From Bacteroides sp. MSB163 (GTDB lineage: Bacteria > Bacteroidota > Bacteroidia > Bacteroidales > Bacteroidaceae), in assembly GCF_036416795.1 (NCBI RefSeq), contig NZ_CP143867.1, forward strand, positions 3,340,001 to 3,404,000: a DNA stretch of 64,000 bases, in the 5' to 3' direction. Below, one piece after another: positions 15,811 through 25,467 of this stretch. The first letter of the stretch is position 1. Every line of letters starts with the position of its first letter. The translations under genes and the position numbers were made by a program. The notes below the pieces were generated by a model, which made no database searches, was not told the origin of the DNA, and saw only the letters and a program-made list of their open reading frames with translations.

Positions 15811-18033
15811 TTGAAACACGTCTTTTGTATAGGAACCTTGCTATGTCTTTTGCTTTCAGCTTGTCCGAAAGTGCAGGCAGCTTCTATCCCTGATCCTTAC
15901 GATGCGAGATTGCTTTCCGCGGACTCTATTATGAAGAAAGTCATCTTCTTCGCCCCTTTTTATGAAAGTATTATCGACGACTATAGAGCCGATCTTTATA
16001 TTAAGGGAAAAGTGAACCTTCGCAAGAAAAATCATATCTTACGCTTTATTCCTACCATGTTCCGTATCCGGAAAGGAGTGAGGGAGTATATGATGGAAAC
16101 TTATAGTGACTTACATTTTACTGCTCCCGACATTTATGATCAGAAAGTAAAAGCCAGTGTCGGTACTTCTTCCGAGTTTTGGGAACTGGACGGCAGGTTG
16201 CCGGAGTATTTCCATGTTAATATCTACGCTTCCACCTTGTTATATGATAAGCTCCTTTCGCCTCTGGCTCCAAATGCGATGAAGTATTATTCTTATCATG
16301 TAGATTCAGTAATGGGTAAAGTGCATGATTTGCAATATAAAATTAGTTTCAAACCGAAAAGCAAAAGCTTTCAGTTGGTTAGCGGTCACATGGTGGTCAG
16401 TGAGAATGTCTGGAGTGTGCGTGAAATGCATTTTAGCGGACGTTCTGAAATGTTGCGTTTCAACAATATGATACGTATGGGAGATGTGGGTGAGCCGGAT
16501 GAGTTTTTGCCTGTGCATTATGATGTGGATGCTACTTTCCGCTTTCTGGGTAATGTGGTCGATGCCAATTATATTGCTGCTCTCAATTATAAAACCATTC
16601 TTCAGAAAGACCCTTCACGGATGGATCGGAAAAGGTTGAAGAGCAAGTATGATCTGTCGGATTCCTACACATTGCGCAGTGATACGAATGCCTACAGGAA
16701 GGATAGTTCTTATTTCGAGAGTATACGTCCTATTCCGTTAACTGTACATGAACAGGACTTATATAAGGATTTCTTTTTGAGTCGTGATACTTCATATCGA
16801 TATAAGAAACCCAAAAATAAGAATCTGGAATTTTGGGGACAGATAGGTGATGCGCTTATCAGCCGCTATACGGTAGATCTTTCGAAACTGGGAAGTGTGC
16901 GTTGTTCGCCGCTTATCAATCCGTTCTTGCTGAGTTATAGCGGGAAGAATGGTTTTTCTTACCGACAGGAATTTAAGTACAACCGTATTTTTACGGGCGA
17001 CCGCCTGTTACGTATCGTTCCCAGATTGGGTTATAACTTCAAGTATAATGAGTTTTACTGGTCGGTAAAGTCTGACTTTGATTACTGGCCACGTAAGCGT
17101 GCGGCTCTTCACATCAATGTAGGTAACGGCCACCGCATTTATAGTAGTAGGATGCTGGATGAATTGAAAAATATTCCGAATAGTGTTTTCGATTTTGATC
17201 AGATACAACTGGACTACTTCAATGACTTATACTTGCAGGTGCGCCATAGTTGGGAAATTGTGAACGGTCTGTCGCTGGATGTCGGTTTCTCCATGCATAA
17301 GCGTACGGAGGCCAATCGTTCGATGTATGTATCCACGAGAGCGGCTTCGCGAAGTGTAGGCTCTTCTTCAGAAGTTTATCCTGATTGGACAGAGAAAATG
17401 CGTCATTCTTATAATAGTTTTGCTCCGCGTGTCCGTCTGACGTGGACGCCCGGTCAGTATTACTATATGAATGGGGATCGTAAAGTGAATTTACATTCCA
17501 AATATCCCAGTATTTCAGTGGACTGGGAGCGGGGTATCAATGGTGTTTTTAAGAGTACCGGTACCTATGAGCGTGTCGAAGTGGATATTCAGCACTCCAT
17601 TCCTTTGGGATTGATGCGTGATTTTTATCTCCGCTTAGGATGGGGTGCTTTCACCAATCAAAAAGATATATACTTTGTGGATTTTGCCAACTTTACCCGC
17701 TCTAATCTTCCCGTGGGATGGAATGATGAAATTGGAGGTGTATTCCAGCTGCTTGACGGGCGGTGGTATAACTCCTCCCGTAAATATCTCCGTGGGCATT
17801 TGACGTATGAATCTCCCTTTCTGATGTTGCGTCATTTGGTGAAGTATACACAGCATGTGCTCAATGAGCGTCTTTATCTGAATGCTTTGGTTGTTCCGCA
17901 TCTGAACCCTTATGTTGAGGTTGGTTATGGCATCGGTACCAATATTTTTGATTTCGGAGTCTTTGGCAGCTTTGCCAACTGGAAATTTAAGGAGATAGGT
18001 TGCAAATTCACTTTTGAGTTGTTCAACCGATAA
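15811..18033 (+). CDS. DUF5686 family outer-membrane-like protein
   Basis: A large protein of the DUF5686 family, common in Bacteroidetes and of unknown function. From the TTG at 15811 the product is 740 residues, with a signal peptide (KHVFCIGTLLCLLLSAC, cleavage near KVQA). The mature N-terminal part has YDARLLSADSIMKKVIFF and ADLYIKGKVNLRKKNHIL. The C-terminal half is rich in alternating aromatic strands and ends GCKFTFELFNR, with the terminal strand pattern of an outer-membrane beta-barrel. An ATG at 15712 gives 33 more residues without a good signal peptide, and lies upstream of both -7 boxes. It does not belong visibly to the following SusC/D operon. Confidence 0.8.
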   Translation: MKHVFCIGTLLCLLLSACPKVQAASIPDPYDARLLSADSIMKKVIFFAPFYESIIDDYRADLYIKGKVNLRKKNHILRFIPTMFRIRKGVREYMMETYSDLHFTAPDIYDQKVKASVGTSSEFWELDGRLPEYFHVNIYASTLLYDKLLSPLAPNAMKYYSYHVDSVMGKVHDLQYKISFKPKSKSFQLVSGHMVVSENVWSVREMHFSGRSEMLRFNNMIRMGDVGEPDEFLPVHYDVDATFRFLGNVVDANYIAALNYKTILQKDPSRMDRKRLKSKYDLSDSYTLRSDTNAYRKDSSYFESIRPIPLTVHEQDLYKDFFLSRDTSYRYKKPKNKNLEFWGQIGDALISRYTVDLSKLGSVRCSPLINPFLLSYSGKNGFSYRQEFKYNRIFTGDRLLRIVPRLGYNFKYNEFYWSVKSDFDYWPRKRAALHINVGNGHRIYSSRMLDELKNIPNSVFDFDQIQLDYFNDLYLQVRHSWEIVNGLSLDVGFSMHKRTEANRSMYVSTRAASRSVGSSSEVYPDWTEKMRHSYNSFAPRVRLTWTPGQYYYMNGDRKVNLHSKYPSISVDWERGINGVFKSTGTYERVEVDIQHSIPLGLMRDFYLRLGWGAFTNQKDIYFVDFANFTRSNLPVGWNDEIGGVFQLLDGRWYNSSRKYLRGHLTYESPFLMLRHLVKYTQHVLNERLYLNALVVPHLNPYVEVGYGIGTNIFDFGVFGSFANWKFKEIGCKFTFELFNR

Positions 18034-18140
18034 TCTTTAAGTTTTTCCTGTATTTCTGATATTAACTTCCTTTATAAATTACCCGGCTTTCGTGTTATTG
18101 TAGTTTAGAAAAATAGTGTTCTATGTTCTATAACATGCAA

Positions 18141-18288
18141 TGACGTATTCGATGAAAGTATAGTGTTTTCTCTGATTATCAATTGTTTATTTGTTTTTGA
18201 CGTATTGATAACGTATTCTGAATTTTGAATTGACGTATTTAAGAATGGGTACTTAGGGCTTCTTTTATTGCATTTTACTCTATGTTTG
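18141..18288 (+). promoter_or_regulatory. ACGTATT repeats and promoter of the glucan operon
   Basis: Four copies of ACGTATT occur upstream of the SusC gene: TGACGTATT at 18141, TTGACGTATT at 18197 and 18230, and TAACGTATT at 18209. A -7 box TATGTTTG is at 18281-18288 and no -33 TTTG is in place, suggesting activator-dependent expression. The last copy ends 41 bp before the -7 box. The rest of the 310-bp gap shows no gene. Confidence 0.5.
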
Positions 18289-18343
18289 CAGTGTCCAATT
18301 GAGAACGAAACCGAGAATTGTTAATCTTAATTTAGTAGAACTT

Positions 18344-21300
18344 ATGAAAAAGTTATTATCAGTTTTATTTTTACTGAGCTTTACCTTAGCTTCTGCTGTA
18401 TATGCACAAGATATACAGATAAAAGGTACGGTGGTAAGTGGTGCGGACAATGAACCCTTACCTGGAGTAAATGTGGTGGTGAAAGGTAATGCCACTACGG
18501 GAACAATCACCGGTATAGACGGTGAATTTGCTTTGTCGGTTCCCTCCGACGCAATCCTTTCTATTTCTTATATAGGATTCAAATCACAGGAAGTTTCGGT
18601 TAGTGGCAAGCGTGAACTGAAAATTGTTCTGCAGGAAGATTCGGAGGCGTTGGACGAAGTGGTGGTTGTTGGCTATGGTGTTCAAAAGAAGAGCGTAGTG
18701 ACTGCTTCTATTGCTAAAGTATCATCAGATGATTTAGCTTTCACGGCACCTGTTCGCGTGGATAATGCTTTGAAAGGATTGGCTGCCGGTGTAACGGTAA
18801 CTTCATCCTCCGGTCAGCCGGGTGCTGCTGCACAGATTCGTGTACGTGGTATTGGTACAGTGAATAACTCAGATCCGCTTTATATTGTGGACGGTATGCC
18901 ACTTGAAGGTGGGCTTGATTATTTGAACCCCAATGATATTGCTTCTATTGAAGTGCTAAAAGATGCTGCTTCAGGTGCTGTTTATGGTGCACGCGCCGCT
19001 AATGGTGTAGTCTTGGTTACAACTAAAACAGGTAAGGAAGGTAAGACAAAAGTAACTTATGATTTTTCTTATGGTTGGCAGAATCCTTGGAGAGAACGTG
19101 ACGTACTGAATGCCACAGAATATGCAATCATGATGAATGAAGGCGCAATAAATTCTGGACAAGCTCCTAAATATAATGATCCTTATTCTTATGGTGTAGG
19201 TACTAATTGGCAAAAAGAAACATTTAACAATGGTGCTCCTGTCATGAATCACCAAGTGAGTGTAAGTGGTGCATCAGAGAAAGTTAATTATATGTTTTCT
19301 TTAGGATACTATGGGCAAGAAGGTATTGTAGGAGGTAATTATAACCGTTCTAATTATAATCGTCTCACTCTGCGCAGTAATACTCAATATACTATTTTTG
19401 ACGAAAGTAAGAACCGTAATTGGTTGAATAGTCTGAAAATTACTTCGAATTTATCTTATGCACGTGTGAAGGCTAGATCAATAGAAGCGAATTCTTCTTA
19501 TTATTCACCGTTAGGATCAGCTTTGGCTTTATCTCCAATTCTTACTCCTTATGCGGAGGGTGATGCTGCTGATGCTCAGCTTAAAAAATATGAAGGTGAT
19601 TCAAATTATACCCCGGTTTATAGTCCAGATGGGCGACTTTATACGATTCCTGGCGGTGATTTTAATGAGATGATTAATCCTTTAGCTTCTTTGTCATTAC
19701 CTGGTGCTCTCTCAAAAACTCATAAGTTTGTAGCTAACTTTTCTGCAGACTTGCAACTTTGGGATAATTTGAAGTTCAGAACTTCCTATGGAGTTGATAT
19801 TCAATTTTATAGTAATGATGGATATACTAAGAAATACTATTTAGCATCTGGTCTTAATTCATCAAAGTCTAATGCCTATTCTGAGAAGACGGATGCAACT
19901 GTGTGGCAATTGGAAAATGTGTTGATGTATGATAAAACAATTGATAAACATTCATTTTCTATTGTTTTAGGTCAATCTGCTAAGAAAACTACTGGTTCAT
20001 ATTTGGGTGGTAATCGTGATAATATTATCAATCTGGATCGTCCTTATATTGATGCTTCCAATGGCTTGTCTGATGAAGGACAAATGAGAGTTTGGGGTGG
20101 TCCTAATGATGTGGCTACATTAGCTTCTATGTTTGCTCGTATTAGCTACAACTTTGATGAACGTTATATGTTGCAGGCTACTGTTCGTCGTGATGGTTCT
20201 TCCCGTTTTGGTGCCAATAATCATTATGCAACTTTCCCCTCTTTCTCTTTAGGATGGAACCTCACTAATGAAAAGTTTATGGAAAAGCGTCCGGAATGGT
20301 GGACGAATACCAAAATTCGCCTTTCTTGGGGTAAGAATGGTAATGAAAATATTGGTAATTTCAAATATACAACTCTAACTTCTACAGGCCATAATGTTAT
20401 TTTTGGTCAAAGTGAAAGTACTTCATTAGGCGTGAAAGCGTCTGGCCTTGCCAATCCAGATTTGAAATGGGAGGAATCGGAACAACTTGATTTTGGGCTT
20501 GATTTTGGTTTCTTTAATAATGCACTGACGTTTACAGTCGATTATTATAAGAAAAAGACTAAAGGTATGTTGATGAAGATGAATATTCCTTCTTATGTGG
20601 GTGAAGAGAAACCATGGGGTAATGTTGGTACAATGGAAAATAGAGGTGTTGAAATGGAACTTGCCTATAAATTTAGTAAAGGCAATTGGAATTTTCGCCT
20701 AGCAGGTAATCTATCTTATCTAGAAAATGAATTAATTGAATATGGTAATGATACAGGATGGGATAATCTGGATAGCTTCCGCACAGCCGGTACTGTTAGC
20801 CGTGCACAAAATGGTAAGCCTTACCCTTATTTTTATGGATATAAGACTGCGGGTATTTTCCAGAATATGGATGAAGTGGCAGCTTATGTCAATAAAGATG
20901 GTGGAATGATCCAACCGAATGCTGTTCCCGGTGACGTGCGTTTTGTTGATATGAATGGTGATGGAAAAATAACAACTGATGATTGTACGGATATTGGTAA
21001 AGGTATGCCAGACTGGACTTATGGTCTGAATTTTAATGTTTCTTGGAAGAATTTTGATTTGAACATGATGTGGCAAGGAACCATTGGTAACGATGTATAT
21101 GATGCAACCCGCCCTATTGATATTGCTAATGCTAACCTTCCTTCGTGGATGTTGAATCGTTGGACAGGTGAAGGAACTTCAGACAAGTATCCTCGTTTTG
21201 CATGGGGAGATAATACAAATTGGCTTTCTTCTGATCTTTACGTTTATGATGGTAGCTATTTGCGTTTGAAAAATATTCAGTTAGGTTATACACTGCCTAA

Positions 21301-21487
21301 AAATTGGACAAGAAAAGCTTTTGTTTCTTCATTGCGTGTCTATGTGGCAGCTGAAAATCTGTTGACCTTTACTAAATATCATGGTTACGATCCGGAAATC
21401 TCATCTGGTGGTACGTCGCTCGGCATTGATCGTGGTGTATATCCACAATCAAGAACTTGGACAGTAGGAGCTAATTTAACATTCTAA
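18344..21487 (+). CDS. SusC/RagA-family TonB-dependent glycan importer
   Basis: A 1047-residue outer-membrane transporter that imports oligosaccharides with energy from TonB. The ATG at 18344 starts a signal peptide (KKLLSVLFLLSFTLASAVYA); the open frame upstream has no good start. A CarboxypepD-regulatory-like domain (IKGTVVSGADNEPLPGVNV) is followed by the TonB box region (DEVVVVGYGVQ), the plug (RGIGTVNNSDPLYIVDGMP), and a barrel ending in WTVGANLTF. No anti-sigma-interacting STN domain is seen. It is the first gene of a five-gene operon with SusD, a binding lipoprotein, GH16 and GH3. Confidence 0.97.
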   Translation: MKKLLSVLFLLSFTLASAVYAQDIQIKGTVVSGADNEPLPGVNVVVKGNATTGTITGIDGEFALSVPSDAILSISYIGFKSQEVSVSGKRELKIVLQEDSEALDEVVVVGYGVQKKSVVTASIAKVSSDDLAFTAPVRVDNALKGLAAGVTVTSSSGQPGAAAQIRVRGIGTVNNSDPLYIVDGMPLEGGLDYLNPNDIASIEVLKDAASGAVYGARAANGVVLVTTKTGKEGKTKVTYDFSYGWQNPWRERDVLNATEYAIMMNEGAINSGQAPKYNDPYSYGVGTNWQKETFNNGAPVMNHQVSVSGASEKVNYMFSLGYYGQEGIVGGNYNRSNYNRLTLRSNTQYTIFDESKNRNWLNSLKITSNLSYARVKARSIEANSSYYSPLGSALALSPILTPYAEGDAADAQLKKYEGDSNYTPVYSPDGRLYTIPGGDFNEMINPLASLSLPGALSKTHKFVANFSADLQLWDNLKFRTSYGVDIQFYSNDGYTKKYYLASGLNSSKSNAYSEKTDATVWQLENVLMYDKTIDKHSFSIVLGQSAKKTTGSYLGGNRDNIINLDRPYIDASNGLSDEGQMRVWGGPNDVATLASMFARISYNFDERYMLQATVRRDGSSRFGANNHYATFPSFSLGWNLTNEKFMEKRPEWWTNTKIRLSWGKNGNENIGNFKYTTLTSTGHNVIFGQSESTSLGVKASGLANPDLKWEESEQLDFGLDFGFFNNALTFTVDYYKKKTKGMLMKMNIPSYVGEEKPWGNVGTMENRGVEMELAYKFSKGNWNFRLAGNLSYLENELIEYGNDTGWDNLDSFRTAGTVSRAQNGKPYPYFYGYKTAGIFQNMDEVAAYVNKDGGMIQPNAVPGDVRFVDMNGDGKITTDDCTDIGKGMPDWTYGLNFNVSWKNFDLNMMWQGTIGNDVYDATRPIDIANANLPSWMLNRWTGEGTSDKYPRFAWGDNTNWLSSDLYVYDGSYLRLKNIQLGYTLPKNWTRKAFVSSLRVYVAAENLLTFTKYHGYDPEISSGGTSLGIDRGVYPQSRTWTVGANLTF

Positions 21488-21513
21488 TTATTGAATCTAA
21501 ATACGATAAAGGT

Positions 21514-23031
21514 ATGAAAAAAAATATATATATAACCGCAGGTTTGATATCTTCTGTTCTTTTGATGACAGGATGTACTGACTCTTTTTTGGAGGTTGAA
21601 TCTAAGACTCAAGAAACTATTGATACATATTTTACGACTGATGAACATGTGCAGGAAGCGGTAGTAGCTGCTTATGCACCTTTACATTGGACGGACTGGG
21701 ATGGTAATCAGTATTCTCCGGTTTTGCAGACGAGTGATATTATGGCTGATGATCTTTGGGTTGGAGCAGCTAGTAAAACAGACCAAGCGCATTTACATTT
21801 GAGTGCAAATTATGAAGCGGTGCCTACTAATTGTATACAAAATATTTGGAATACGGCTTATAAAGGTGTAAAACGTTGTAATGATGTGCTTACTTATATT
21901 GGTTGGGCTGGGGAAAATCTAACGAAGGAAAATGCAACCTATTATGAAGCTCAAGCCCGTGTACTCCGGGTGTTCTACTATACATGGTTATGGAAATTCT
22001 ATGGGAATATTCCTTATTATGAGGCAAATTTGACTTCACCTTATTTGACTGAACAATTTCAGGCTGATGCGGTATATAATGCTATGGTTGTTGATTTGGA
22101 AGGCGCTATTGCTCTGAACGCATTACCAATGAGAGAAGAATCTAAAAATTATGGTCGCGTTACTTTAGCAATGGCTTACATGCTTTATGCGGAAATAGTA
22201 ATGTATCAGAATGATGATTCTCGTTATACTACCGCTTTGAAATATATGACAGACATTATTAATAGTGGTAAATATGATTTGGTTGATGATTATGCAGGCA
22301 TTTTCAGGGAATCTGGAGAATGGAGTACTGAATCTATTTTTGAGATAAACTATAAGGATGATCAAGCAACTCGTAATTACACTGATAATGTGTTTGTTGC
22401 TGGAGGAACTGTGTTACCCACGATGATGGGACCTGATGGCTGGGTTGATGGAACTGATGGACATAATAACGGTTGGGGGACTTTCCCGGTACGTACAGAA
22501 ACTTATAATATGTATAGTGATGAGGATACTCGTCGTGATGGTACATGTTGGAATGCAGCAGCTGCCGGAACTTATAATTCCCGTTATCAAGATACAGGCT
22601 TTTTTCTTGAAAAATATACTGCTCATACTGGTGACAATGCCGATTGCAGCAATGACCCGCAAGTGAACTATAATAACAATTTTCGTATTTATCGCTTTTC
22701 TGAAACTTTGCTTAATGCAGCTGAACTTATAGCACGTAATGCTGGTTCGGGTGATGCTAAAGAATATTTGGATCGCGTGCGTAAACGTGCAGGATTAATT
22801 ACCGAATTGGAACCTACAGTTGATAATATTATCGAAGAACGTCATTTGGAGTTTGTTGGTGAAGGTAAACGTTACTGGGATTTGGTTCGTACAGGTAAGG
22901 CTTCTACTGTGTTGGTTCCCGACGAATATGGTTATCGTACCAATACTTGGAGCATTAATAAAAAATACTTACCTATTCCACAAAGTGCTATTGATTCAGC
23001 ACAAGGTTCGTTAACTCAAAACAATTATTAA
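21514..23031 (+). CDS. SusD/RagB-family glycan-binding lipoprotein
   Basis: A 505-residue surface lipoprotein that caps the SusC channel and binds the glycan. The lipobox is MTGCTDSF at about residues 19-26. SusD-type features include SFLEVESKTQETIDTYF near the N-terminus, the TPR-like region RVLRVFYYTWLWKFYGNIP, and the C-terminal RHLEFVGEGKRYWDLVRTGKA. It begins 26 bp after the SusC stop. Confidence 0.97.
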   Translation: MKKNIYITAGLISSVLLMTGCTDSFLEVESKTQETIDTYFTTDEHVQEAVVAAYAPLHWTDWDGNQYSPVLQTSDIMADDLWVGAASKTDQAHLHLSANYEAVPTNCIQNIWNTAYKGVKRCNDVLTYIGWAGENLTKENATYYEAQARVLRVFYYTWLWKFYGNIPYYEANLTSPYLTEQFQADAVYNAMVVDLEGAIALNALPMREESKNYGRVTLAMAYMLYAEIVMYQNDDSRYTTALKYMTDIINSGKYDLVDDYAGIFRESGEWSTESIFEINYKDDQATRNYTDNVFVAGGTVLPTMMGPDGWVDGTDGHNNGWGTFPVRTETYNMYSDEDTRRDGTCWNAAAAGTYNSRYQDTGFFLEKYTAHTGDNADCSNDPQVNYNNNFRIYRFSETLLNAAELIARNAGSGDAKEYLDRVRKRAGLITELEPTVDNIIEERHLEFVGEGKRYWDLVRTGKASTVLVPDEYGYRTNTWSINKKYLPIPQSAIDSAQGSLTQNNY

Positions 23032-23051
23032 TCATTAAAAAGAAAAAGATT

Positions 23052-25400
23052 ATGAAAAAAATATATAGTTATATCGGGGGCTTACTGCTGGTGTCAGTGC
23101 TTGCTTTTATGGCTTGCTCTCCGGAAGATTTTCCTTCTGTGTCTGAAGGAGGGATACCTATAGCTTCATCTTATGAAAATGCTGTTGAGATTCTTGTTGA
23201 CCAAGAAACCAATCAGGTTACTTTCAATCTGAATAGTAAAGGCTGTATGCCTGTTTGGATTATAGATGGAAAAACTTATTCTACAGTAAACGGACTAAAG
23301 AAAATCTATATTAAGTCTGGTGATTATACGGTAGATGTAAGGATAGCTAATACGAATGGCATCAGTGATGGCACGTTTACAAAGACATTCCATGTTAATA
23401 ATACGATTATTGATTTCACTAAATATATCACTTTCTTGAGTGGAGGGACATCTAAAGAGTGGATGGTAGCAAAAGATGAAGCAGGACACTTAGGCTGTGG
23501 TGAGACTGGGACTGATGGTTTGGGCTGGTATTCAGCTGCAGCTAATGAGAAGGTTGATATGGGACTTTATGATGATATTGTTACTTTTGATTCAGAAAAG
23601 AACTATACATATAATCCAGGTGAGGGTGGTACAGTGTTTGTGAATACGGGATGTTCTGCTTTTAGTGAATTTAATCCTAATGATGGTAAAGATTTTATGG
23701 CTACCGTTAGCGAGCAGAAAGCTACTTATGATTTTGATGTAGTGGGTAATGATCTATATATTACATTCCCTTCGCAAACGCTTTTCCCATACATTGCTAA
23801 TGATGCCATTTATCAGGCTCCACGTTACAAAGTGCTTTCTATGGATACTAAGAAGATGGAACTAGTTTCTGATAATGGAGAAATAGCTTGGCACTATATC
23901 CTGACATGTGATAATACGAAAACATTTACAGGTTTCAAGTATAACCATGACTGTAATATGTGGAAGTCTGCAGTTGTAGCTGAACCTACATTCTATTATG
24001 CACCGGGATGGGCACAAATTGCTAATCCTGAATATACGCTGAATGGTAGTACTTATAAAGTAACCTTACCTGTTGCTACTACTGATAAATGGCAAGCTCA
24101 GATGGCTCTTGTATCTGACGTGACCACAAATTCTGCTACAACTTATGATTTTTCAGTAATACTCACTTCAAGTAAGAATCATGGAAACGTTACAATCAAA
24201 TTGGTCGATAGCACAGATGACGGAAATTATTATTTTGAAGAGAGTCTGAAGTTGAAGGCTTATGAAGATTATGTCTTCTACCGGTCTGATATGCCTGGAC
24301 TTGATATTGATAATGTAAAACTTGTCTTCGACTTTGGTGGCAATGAAACAGATACGGAGATGACTATTAAGAATATTGTAGTAAAAGAACATAGTTGTGA
24401 CGATGGTACAGTACTTCCGACAGAAGAGCCGGAAGAACCGGAACCGGAGGTAACCTGGACTCCTGATGGCCCTGCTAATTTCTGGAATGGTGCTACAATC
24501 ACGAATGAGTTCTATTATGCTCCTAATTGGAACCAGATTGCTGATCCTGATTTTGAGATAAATGGCAATATTTATAAGGTAACACTGCCAGAACTTACTA
24601 CTGATCAGTGGCAGGCGCAGGTTAAATTCCTTACTGATATGCAGACTACTGTAGATAAGACTTATGATTTCCGTATTATTATGAATTCAACACAAAATAT
24701 AAAGGGGGCAACTGTGAAGTTGGTACAACATGGTGATGATAATACATTTTATTTTGTTGAAAAGGTAGAATTGAAAGCCTATGAGGATGTAACTTTCCAG
24801 CAAATTAATATGACAGGTCTTGATATGTCAGCTGTAGATCTTGTGCTTGATTTTGGTGGTTGTCCTGCTAACACAGAGGTTACGGTAAGTGGCATTATAT
24901 TGCAGGAACATAATGGTCCGGTAAAGATAAACTGGAATTATGATTCGGCTTGTAATATGTGGAAGAGTTCTAAATATACGAATGATTTTTATTATGCTCC
25001 TAATTGGAGTCCTATTGATAATCCTGGTTTTGAAGCCAATGGCAGTGCCTTCAATATAACATTGCCTACTGCTACAACTGATCAGTGGCAGGCACAGGTG
25101 AAGTTCTTGACGGATATGACTACGAATGCGTCCACATCGTATGATTTTCATTGTGTATTGAATTCCTCACAAAAGTTGAAAGCTACACTAAAGCTGGTGT
25201 TACATGGTGATGATAATACTTTCTATTTTGTTGAGAGAGTGGATTTGGCTGCTTATGAAGATTATACATTTGAGCAGACAGCTATGCCTGGCATTGATAT
25301 GAATAATGTCGATTTTGTACTTGATTTTGGTAGCAATCCGGATAATACGGAAGTCACTGTTAGTAATATTATTTTAAAAGAATCCAGTTGTAACGAATAA
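23052..25400 (+). CDS. Surface glycan-binding lipoprotein with three repeated modules
   Basis: A 782-residue lipoprotein (lipobox AFMACSPED) in the SGBP-B position after SusD. An N-terminal domain (about 30-290) contains SYENAVEILVDQETNQVTF, typical of Bacteroides PUL lipoproteins. It is followed by three related beta-sandwich modules at roughly 297-450, 473-625 and 629-782. Each carries YYAPxW, a stretch like DQWQAQVKFLTDM, AYEDY/AYEDV and LDFGG. These resemble CBM4-like carbohydrate-binding modules. A proline/glutamate linker (EEPEEPEPEV) separates the first from the second. It is likely to hold beta-glucan at the surface. No catalytic residues are expected. Confidence 0.85.
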   Translation: MKKIYSYIGGLLLVSVLAFMACSPEDFPSVSEGGIPIASSYENAVEILVDQETNQVTFNLNSKGCMPVWIIDGKTYSTVNGLKKIYIKSGDYTVDVRIANTNGISDGTFTKTFHVNNTIIDFTKYITFLSGGTSKEWMVAKDEAGHLGCGETGTDGLGWYSAAANEKVDMGLYDDIVTFDSEKNYTYNPGEGGTVFVNTGCSAFSEFNPNDGKDFMATVSEQKATYDFDVVGNDLYITFPSQTLFPYIANDAIYQAPRYKVLSMDTKKMELVSDNGEIAWHYILTCDNTKTFTGFKYNHDCNMWKSAVVAEPTFYYAPGWAQIANPEYTLNGSTYKVTLPVATTDKWQAQMALVSDVTTNSATTYDFSVILTSSKNHGNVTIKLVDSTDDGNYYFEESLKLKAYEDYVFYRSDMPGLDIDNVKLVFDFGGNETDTEMTIKNIVVKEHSCDDGTVLPTEEPEEPEPEVTWTPDGPANFWNGATITNEFYYAPNWNQIADPDFEINGNIYKVTLPELTTDQWQAQVKFLTDMQTTVDKTYDFRIIMNSTQNIKGATVKLVQHGDDNTFYFVEKVELKAYEDVTFQQINMTGLDMSAVDLVLDFGGCPANTEVTVSGIILQEHNGPVKINWNYDSACNMWKSSKYTNDFYYAPNWSPIDNPGFEANGSAFNITLPTATTDQWQAQVKFLTDMTTNASTSYDFHCVLNSSQKLKATLKLVLHGDDNTFYFVERVDLAAYEDYTFEQTAMPGIDMNNVDFVLDFGSNPDNTEVTVSNIILKESSCNE

Positions 25401-25416
25401 TAGTTAATAATTAATG

Positions 25417-25448
25417 TGCACGGTTGATCATATGAAATTAGCCGTGCA
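25417..25448 (+). terminator. Intercistronic hairpin before GH16
   Basis: TGCACGG (25417-25423) pairs with CCGTGCA (25442-25448), extended by wobble pairs, then TGTTTTAATA. It is weak as a terminator and more probably reduces or processes the message between the binding protein and GH16 genes. Confidence 0.4.
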
Positions 25449-25467
25449 TGTTTTAATATATTAGATT

